This document shows, one piece after another, positions 49,901 to 59,300 of a stretch of 64,000 bases of DNA (position 1 is its first letter; each line of letters starts with the position of its first letter). Location of the stretch: assembly GCA_033961575.1 (NCBI GenBank), contig CM066733.1, positions 139,426,421 to 139,490,420 of the forward strand, read 5' to 3'. The position numbers and the translations under genes were made by a program. The notes below the pieces were generated by a model. It did no database searches, was not told the DNA's origin, and saw only the letters and a list, made by a program, of their open reading frames with translations. This DNA comes from Aselliscus stoliczkanus. Lineage: Eukaryota > Chordata > Mammalia > Chiroptera > Hipposideridae.

Positions 49901-50297
49901 CCATCAGAACTGTTGTCATATTACCCTTGATGTCCTGAATGTCATCAAAATATCTTCCTGCCAATATTTCCTTTATCTTCAGGTAAAGAAAGACATCACT
50001 GGGGAACAGATCAGGTAAGTAGGGAAGATGTTCCAATACAGTTATATGTTTACTGGCTAAAAACAACCTCACAGATGGTGCCATGTGAGCTGGTGTATTG
50101 TTGTGATGCAAGAGTCATGAATTGATAGAAAAAAAATTCAGGTCGTCTACCTTTTTCATGCAGCCTTTTCAGCACTTCCAAATGGTAAACTTGGTTAACT
50201 GTTCAGTGGGTACAAATTCATAATGAATAATCATCCCTCTGTTATGAAAAAAGGTTAACAACATGGGTGCAACAGGTTTGCATACTTAATTGTCAGA

Positions 50298-50338
<41 letters not shown>

Positions 50339-53300
50339 CTATATATCATTCAAAGATTGAAGAGGAAGAAGTAAAACTATCTTTATTCACAGATAACATG
50401 ATCATGAATGAGTAAATGTAGAAAATCTTAGGAAACTATAAAGAAGCTACTGAAATTAAAGCAAATTAACAAGTTTTCAGGATTAAGATCAATATACTAA
50501 CAAGCGAATTGTATTTCCACATACTAGGCATAAACAATTAAAAAATGAAATTAAAAATACCACTTACAATAATGTAAAAAACATTAAATACATAGGTCTA
50601 TATTTAACAAAACATGCGTTAGACCTATCAAATAAAAATCATAAAGCATTACTTAAAGAGGATAAAAAATACATGCAAAAATTTATCATTTTCATGGTTT
50701 GGAAGACTTCAGTATTGTGTTATGATATCAATTCTCTCCAAATTGATCTATGGGCTCAATATAATTCCAATAAAAATCCCTGCAAGTTTTCTTTTCCCAG
50801 TCGTTATTGACCAGCTGATTTTCAAATTATATGGAAATTCAAAGTATCTGAAATAGCCAAGATAATTTCTTATTACACTCAGAGGACTGAGACTGCCTGA
50901 TGCCAGGACTTACTATGAAGTTACAGTAATCATGACAACTTGGTATTGGTATATCAATTGAACAGAAAAGAGACTCTAAACATAACCCCCCATCCAGGGG
51001 CCACTGATATTTGACAAAGATAATTCAAAGTTGGAAAGGACAGATTTGTCAACAAATGATGCTGGGATAGCTGGATGTCAATGTGGGAAAAATGAACCTT
51101 GAGCCTTACGCCATATACAAAACTTAATTCAAATGGATCATTGACTTACATAAGCTCTACAACTATAAAATTTCTAGGAAAAAAAAACTTTGATCTAAGG
51201 GTCAAGAATTCTTACGCAAGATACAAAATGCACTAACAATTATAAAAAAGAAAATTGATAAGTTGGGCTTCACCAAAATTTAAAAATTCCGTTTTGACAG
51301 ACACAGAGAGTACAAGGGCAAGCCTCAAGCTGGGAGAAAATATTCATAATACATCTGACAAAAGACTCATATCAAGAATAGAAAAAGAACTCTTACAATT
51401 CAACAAGACAAACAATCCAATAGGAAAAAGGCAAGATATATATTTGAACAGACACATCAAAAGCTAATGGCCAATAAGCACATGAACAGATATTCAACAT
51501 TATTTTCATCAGGAAAATGTAAATTAAAACCACAATGAGATACCATGACATACCCACTTGCATGGCTAAAATGAAAGACTGACAATACAAGATGGCTGGA
51601 TGTGGAACAACTGGAGGTCTCACACACTGCTGATGGGAGTACAAAATAGTACAGCTGCTTTGCACTGATGCTTCCTTAAACATAGATTTAACTATATAGC
51701 AAGTCCAATCCTAGGTATTTATGCAAAAAAACTGAAAACATGTCCTTCAAAATTAATGTTCATAGCAGCTTTAATTATATAGCATAAATTGGAAACAACT
51801 GAAAATGTCCATCAACAAGTGAATGGACGAACAAATTGTGGAATATTTACAAAATGGAATACAACTCAGCAGTAAGAAGAAGTTGCTACTACACATGCAA
51901 CACCATGACTATTATATTAAATTATAGACCAGACATAACTTATCTTTAATGATAGGAAACTAGATCTTTGGTTCCTTGAGACTGGGTTTGGAGGAATATT
52001 GATTCAAAGGGGCACAAGGAAACTTTTTCTGATGATAAAATTGTCTTATATTTAATTGGGGTAGTTACACAAATGTATACACTTGTCAGAAGTTATTGAA
52101 CTGTACATTCAAAATAAGTGCATTTTATTGCAGGTAAATTAGTCCTCAAAATTCGTTTTTAGCAGTTCAAAAAAAACCCACAAAAACAGGGCCGGCCGAG
52201 TGGCGCATTGGTTAAGCGCTGGTTTTGGGATGCCAGCGGTCCCGGTTCGGATCCCACATGAGGGCCAGTGACACTGCCCTCTACAGCTAACAACAGCTCC
52301 ACCTGGAGCTGGGCTGTGCGAGCCCCGGTGATGGTGTGGGCTGCAGCCCCTGCTGCAGTGGGCTGCCATAGGCTACAGTGAGTGGCCCGCAGCCAGCGTG
52401 AGAGGCTGGCAGCCAAGCGTGAGCTGCCAATAGCCGTGGTGAGCGACATCCAGAGGCCAGCGACTGATCTGCCTCATCCCGGAAGAGCGCAATGATGATA
52501 CCAACAGTGAAGCAACATCCTCCGCAACTAAACTGAAGAACAAAAAGACAGCAACTTGTCTGTTCCCCTTCCCCGATTCCCCAACGCTGTTCCCCTCCAC
52601 CAATTCCCCAATAAAATCTTTAAAAAAAAAAAACAAAAAAGAAAACCAGAAACCACTGATCTGAAAAATATATCAGCTAAACTTTCATACTAGAAAGTAA
52701 TTTTAGTAAGTGCTTCACTTTTGCTGGGTGCTAATGAAAATGTAGTTAAAATAATGTGTTGTCTTAAGATGTTCAGTAGAAAAAATTATAGCTGTGCTTT
52801 TGATAATAACTTGGCAACAAGCATCATATAACAAATACATCTTTTATGGGAAATACTTCATTTTAATAGCAGAAGCTACAAGGTTGAATGGCTACCTTAT
52901 GGTTCTTTAGTTGAATAAGTATGTCAGATGTCCTGCGATATGAATTTCTGTCATTTTCATGCTGGATTTAAAATGTGGGGATTATTGTTCCTTTAAATAA
53001 ATCCCCTTGTAAGGTCTTATCAAACATACAATTTATTTCTCTGCCCTTTACATTTTATGCTAAAATATAGCTTTATAAATTAAGTTCTTTCTGATGCCCT
53101 TGTTATCATTTTATGCACCAAGAAAAATGGTTCTATATAACAGCACATTTTCATTACTATTCAATTATTCTGATTGTTCAGGGATTTCATATTAGCCCAT
53201 ATATTCTTAGGCTCAAATACTAGAAAATGCATAGAGACACAACTAGAGTCATATATAATATCACCTAGCAAATGCACAAGATTGCGATAATTTTCTTTTT

Positions 53301-56300
53301 TTCCCCCCAGCATAATTCCCTACTTCATGACTGAGTTTTGGTGACATGAATATATTTGTTCTAATTCTTAGTGAGTTAAGTAAGCCTGTGAATCACTCAC
53401 TTTCAGGTCATTGTGACAGTTTATGGGGAAAGCAATATAACATTTATAACTGGGATTTTCTGTGAGGCCTGGGACATTTGGTCACCATTTCCCAGGGTTC
53501 CTCAACAAAACGCTGGCATTTTAAAATGAGGCTTGTTTTTCTACTTTAATTTTTTATGAAATCCGACATCTTCCCCATAGTTCTCATAAGAATCCATTTG
53601 TCGTCCAACTTTTTTTTTTTTTTTTTTTTTTTTAAAGATTTTATTGGGGAATTGGCAGAGGGGAACAGCGTTGGGGAATCGGGGAAGGGGAACAGACAAG
53701 TTGCTGTCTTTTTGTTCTTCAGTTTAGTTGCGGAGGATGTTGCTTCACTGTTGGTATCGTCATTGCGCTCTTCCCGGATGAGGCAGATCGGTCGCTGGTT
53801 TCTGGATGTCGCTCATCACGGCTATTGGCAGCTCACGCTTGGCTGCCAGCCGCTCACGCTGGCTGCGGGCCACTCACTGTAGCCTATGGCAGCCCACTGC
53901 AGCAGGGGCTGCAGCCCACACCATCACCGGGGCTCGCACAGCCCAGCTCCAGGTGGAGCTGATGTTAGCTGTAGAGGGCAGTGTCACTGGCCCTCATGTG
54001 GGATCCGAACCGGGGCCGCTGGCATCCCAAAACCAGCGCTTAACCAATGCGCCACTCGGCCGGCCCTGTCGTCCAACTTTTAAAAACCATTATCTGCTGA
54101 AATAAATTGTACATAGTGATTTTTATGACATCGCTATTGAAAGAGGAAGAGGTGACTCGGATTAAGACAAGAGTCGAACCCGTGGTTCAGTCATGCTGTG
54201 TTCATGTCTGTCCTTTGGGCTCCCGGAGGGCCTGGTGTTTCCTCCTTTCACAACTTACCCCACGGAATGGGAATCGTCTATTCCTTTGCCTCGCCATCTC
54301 TGAAGGGTTTTTTTGGTGGGAGCATACGTTTCAACTTTGTTGTCTCCATGGTGGCAAATAGTGCCAAACCCACAGATGGGCAGCGATGAACGAATGAACG
54401 AGTGAGAGTAAGAAAGGACAGTCATTGCCATAAGCAGTGTCTTTTCCTGAACTAAGCAGGGTTCATGGCAGCAGCATTTTTGACATAAACCTTGGCCTTG
54501 CAGCTGATAGAACTGAAGAAATGCCCATTGAGCCAAGAGCCAAGGTCTAGATGGTTTCCTACACATTGTGAGCTCTGCACGGTAGTGGCACTTTCTATTA
54601 TACTTTTTCTAAGCAGTTTCACTCTTGTGTGGCCGTTGCAAACACAACCTGCTGGACCTGTTTCCTTATAGTACTAGCATGTCCTCCCCTCCCACTGTGC
54701 CAAACCCAAGTGTGGATTATTTTAGTTAACTTTCACAACCAACCGATGAAATAGGTGATACCCAGGCACTGGGGAAATTGAAGCTTCAGGAAGTTGAGTA
54801 ACTTGCCCAAGTTCACACACATAGTAAGTGAAGAGCTGGGGCCCAAAACCAGTCTGACAGGTTGCAGAGGCTTCATCATTTCCCAATGCTGTCCTATTTT
54901 ATTTTTTTCAAGGAATTTATCACTGTGGGAAAATGTTTCTGTATTAGAATGCCTAGTCCTTGGTTACAGAGTCATTGCATCCTCAGGTATAAAACAGTGC
55001 CTGGCACATCACAGATGTTCAATACATACTGAATTAATGATTATGTACTGCCTTCCAGAGTGTAAATCACAAGGTTTGGCTAATCTTTCATTACATTCCA
55101 GTTTCTCCCAATTCTTACATTATATGAGTATTCATTTTAGGAAATTATTATTATTATTTTAAATAGGAAATTCCCCAAACTGCCTAAAAAAAGCTGCCTT
55201 CAAAGACTGTTAACTTTGAAGAAATCACTGCCTTAGCTATCCATCCAGACATGCAGGAATCTTGACTAAACACTAACCCAAATTTCATACAGAGTTTAAG
55301 GTCGGTGCTGTCTCTGATCCTTCTGGGATAGAAAGTTATTGTCTTATGTTGCTCATATCCACTTTATCAGCCTTTAAGGAAAGATGCCTAAAACAAAATA
55401 AAACAACACCCATGCGTCTGCATGCTTTGGAGAGGTAGGCTCCAACCTGGCTTTGCTGTGAGCATCTCCACGTTCAAAGAAGACCTGGGATCTTCCTCGC
55501 TTCACATTTCTCTCACTGTCTAGTAATTGCAAACCAGAGCCAAACTGAGACAACTGGGTATTTCACAGGACTACAGAGGGCCTGGTGCCCACAGAGCTTG
55601 CCTGGGACGTTTGAACTGGACACTGGAGCTGTTTCTGATCATCCCTCCTTTCCCTTTTCTCTTTTTTTTTCCTTTTGCTACCTGCTTCTTGAATGTATGA
55701 TTTTCCTGCTCACTTCAGAGTTCAGTGAAAAAAATCCAGCACTGCAAAAGTAAGGTCTTTCTGCCAGTGACATGGGCTTCAAATTCCATCCCTCACACCC
55801 ACATTTTGAAGCATCTTCTCTCCCTCTGAACCCCCTTAATTCCTGTATGACTTTCTGTCCCACCCAGTACCACAGGCTGGGCTTTGCAATTTTCTCTGCC
55901 CTTCTGAGTGTCATCAAGGCTAACTTCCTGTGATTCCAGGACTCCTTTTTTACATGAAGGTTCACTAAAAAATTCATTTAATTGGGAAGTTCCTAAGTAT
56001 AATTAATTTTCTAAAAAATATATCATGAAAACATTTGAAGGGCACGCTCTTAATTGAAATAAGTACACAGGTAGAACATTTTCCCCTGCCATGTCCTTTA
56101 TTTGAGCACTTGCTCTGAAATAGGCTGTCTCAAACCAGAGCTTGGGACCTTGTTCTTTCATTTTGGAGCAGAGTTCATATCCGATTTATTTCATTTCAGA
56201 GTTGTTTTTGAAATGCTAATTGCCTTTTGTTATTATCTTTACACTCAGATTATATTCAATGCCCATATTGTATGAGGAGGTTTAATGAAAATGCAGCCAA

Positions 56301-59300
56301 TCGACATATTAATTTCTGCAAGGATCAATCTTCTCGTCGAGTCTTCAATCCAGCTCAGACAGCAGCCAAATTGGCATCCAAAGGGCAGGTAAATATCTCT
56401 CCCCAGGTGTTGGATCTTGTGCTCTTACATGCCTGGGACAAGCAGGTCGAGTTTGATGTGAAACCTAAATCGACCCATCCTAAGAAACATAAGGATCATG
56501 ATAGCTGGCCACTGTCACTCATCCTCATGGGAGTTGGTTCCTTTTGAGTTTCCAACTTACAACACCTTTGGGTGTTGTAGCAAAAAATATTTCTAAAAAG
56601 TGCTTGCATCTTCTTAGGATGAAGACTTGAATATATAAGCAGTGTTTCTGTAGTATTATGGTAAAACTCTATCCAGACGTGGTTATCAGCCTTAACCACA
56701 CAGAAAAGAACTGTGAACCTGAAGTGAAACTGGCTTGAGTCGGGGAAGCGGTCCCTCCAACAGGCTACATGGTTTGCGCTATAGAAGAGGGGTCTTCAGC
56801 CTTTTGTTTAAAGCCACAGAGTCAGGAGGTTAAAGTGGACAAATGGAAGCAACTGTTATAAATAAGTACAAATAAGTAAGCTGTCAACTTGACCAGGAAG
56901 ACAAAGATTTATAAAAACAGACAGACCTAGAGTCAGCAAACAGCTCCATAAACATCAAAGGACCCAGGAACATAACTTACAGGATCGCATAAAAACTGTT
57001 AGTTCTATCAACATGGCTCAGACACCAAGAAAAGATTAAGTTGGTCTGAATACTTAAGAGTATGAAACATGTTGAAAAAGATTTCTGTGAAATCCAGTAT
57101 CTAATGAGGTTGAAACCCTCTCCACTAATAGCATCCCCTAGACTATGGCTTCCGAGCTCTGTCTCCATATACATTAGACAGTTATTGAAAATCTTCTCTG
57201 TACCAGGCACTGTGCTCCGTGCTGGCTGATCGAGGGTTTGTAATTCAAAGGAGGGCAAGGCCTTGGAAACAACGCAGTAGGAAGGTGTAGCAGGTGACAT
57301 ATTAATACATAGGAGCACAGCAGAGGAAGAGGCCCCGGGGTTTGACAGGTGGCTTCAAACAGGGGCGAACGCTCTCCCTTTAAGTATCAGATGGGTTCAC
57401 CAGCCTCTTAGAGCTGGAGCTGAGAAGGACATTATGCACAAAGCTTCCAGCTTGTGGCCTCAGGAATCCAGCACACAAGGCTAAAGCATAGAGTGCCTGT
57501 GGGAGAGGGACGGAATGGGATAGGTAAGGAGGACGTCAGATCTACAAAGACTTTAGCTCAAGCTGGAATTTGGGGGAGAGAGATGCCCTCAAATCTGAAG
57601 GCAGCCAGCTGAGGGCCTGGAAGCAGGAAGTGTCAAGTCCCTGGGGCCCAGCAAGTCCTTTCCAGCTTCCCATCTCATCTCTCCTCCCCACCACCCTCTG
57701 CTTCCCTGTCTCTCTGCACCCTGACTTTCTTGGCTTTCCTGTCCAATCGCCTAGGATTACCTTCACATGTCATTCTATAGGCAGTGTAGGTTGGTGGGAC
57801 AGTGTAGACTGAAATGACATGGAATTGATTCTTTTTAGAAAGATCACCCTTGCATTTAGTGTTCAAGATGGATTGGCGAGAGAACAGCTAGGAGCCATGG
57901 CAACAGGGAAAAAAGAATGAGGGCCTGGAGTAAGAGGACTGATGGTGGGTGTGTGGCAGAATTTAAGAAATAATTGATGGGACTGAAAATAGGATTGGAT
58001 ATAGGGTAAAAGAGGATCCAGGTCGGCAAGAAAGCTCCAAAGCCTAGGCAGATAATAACACTATGCATCTAGATAAAGGCACACAGGAGGGAGGGGTGGT
58101 GTGTTGCTGGAGCAGGCAGGGTGGTTATGATAAATATAGTTGTAGAGATTCAATCTTTACACCTGAAATAGTATGGGAAGCAGTGCCATGTGGAAAGAGA
58201 CCGGATTCTGCAATCGGTAGTCAGGGTTTGACTTTCAGCGCTACAGTTTACTATCTGTAGGTAAACTTGGACAAGTTACTTAAATTCTTTGAGACACTTG
58301 AATGCATACCTTGTCGACTTGTTGGGAGGACTAGAGATAATATAAGTGCCTTCCCACAGGGGTTCCTCCACCTTTCCTCTTTCCCGGTTACCCCACTCTC
58401 CTCCCCCTCTCTGGGAAGTCCTTTCCTGTGGGTGGGGTAGACACCACAATTTTGAGGGGATACGACTGCTTTGGGCTTGAATTCAATTTCATTTTGGAAA
58501 GGTTTTCCAAGCATAACTCTCCTTAAACTTTCTAAAGCAGTAAAGGGCGCGGTACATTTCTTCGAATGATTCTTCTGACCAGTCCACGAAGTTAGTGGGG
58601 ATTTAGTGTGGGGCCAAAGGGAGTACTGGGAAGCAGCAACGGAAGTGCTTTTTATCCCTGAAGGAGGCCAGCTGGCTGTCCTGAGTGTAACCAGTGACTT
58701 GGCCCTGTTCCTCGCCTTGTTTTCCAGAACGAAGTGGTGATTGGGAGCACAGAAGAAAAATTGCTTGCTTTCTGAATTGCTTGCTTTCTGAGTAAACTCA
58801 CTGTCGAGTGTATCTGAACGGCCGCGCTTGTTTCCCCGGTGCCAGCTTCACAGCTCCGGGGGGCGGGGGAGTGCGGGTGGGGGAATGGGGGGGCTGCCTC
58901 ATAGTGAAGCTTATTCAGAAGTGGAACAAAAAGGGAGGGGGCTTTGCAGTTCGGAAGGACTGTTAACAGCAGAGCTGACATGTGTTCCTATTTTAAACGT
59001 AATCAACTTTTAAAAAGTGTTATACCCTTAACCAAAAGAGTGCAATATGGGCCTCTGAAAGTAGCTTTCTCTGTTTGGATGGGGATGAGCGGCTTGCTAC
59101 CCATCTCATGGTTCCCCTTGCCCCAGGGAGAACTCTCAGTCAGGGTAACAGGTTATCTTGATGTAGTTCCCATGGAGACGTTGGTGGGAGCGGGGTAGCA
59201 AGGTCAAAAGGAGCCCTCCAGGAACCTTTCGGTCCGGTCCGGATTCCATGCTCCTGTAACTATTCTGCTGCTGCTGCTCATTCGGCCGGGGTGTGGTGTG

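Larger units (their letters stand above)
42310..52150 (+). mobile_element. Old L1, sense, broken into pieces by later insertions
   Basis: Recognisable L1 pieces: 42310-42800 (…SEMVDLNLII, 'ggcagagattgtcgaactg'), about 43620-43725, 44176-44953 (endonuclease/RT part), 45894-46093, about 49561-49735 ('cttaatggtgaaaagctaaacac') and 50340-52150 (ORF2 3' half and 3' end). The pieces follow one another in L1 order on the same strand, which shows one original insertion later interrupted. All frames are broken. The part 42805-43610 is not L1 and includes a SINE plus unassigned sequence. Confidence 0.8.
40148..56248 (+). other. ZC2HC1B: ZC2HC1B intron 4 (16.1 kb nested repeat pile)
   Basis: GT-AG intron joining Pro116 to Asp117. 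About three quarters is transposable elements, listed separately. The stretch 54890-56240 is unique-looking with no recognised exon. Confidence 0.9.

Noticed and set aside
54794..55162. 122-codon + strand frame in intron 4
   Set aside because: It overlaps a reverse MIR fossil and has no recognisable domain.
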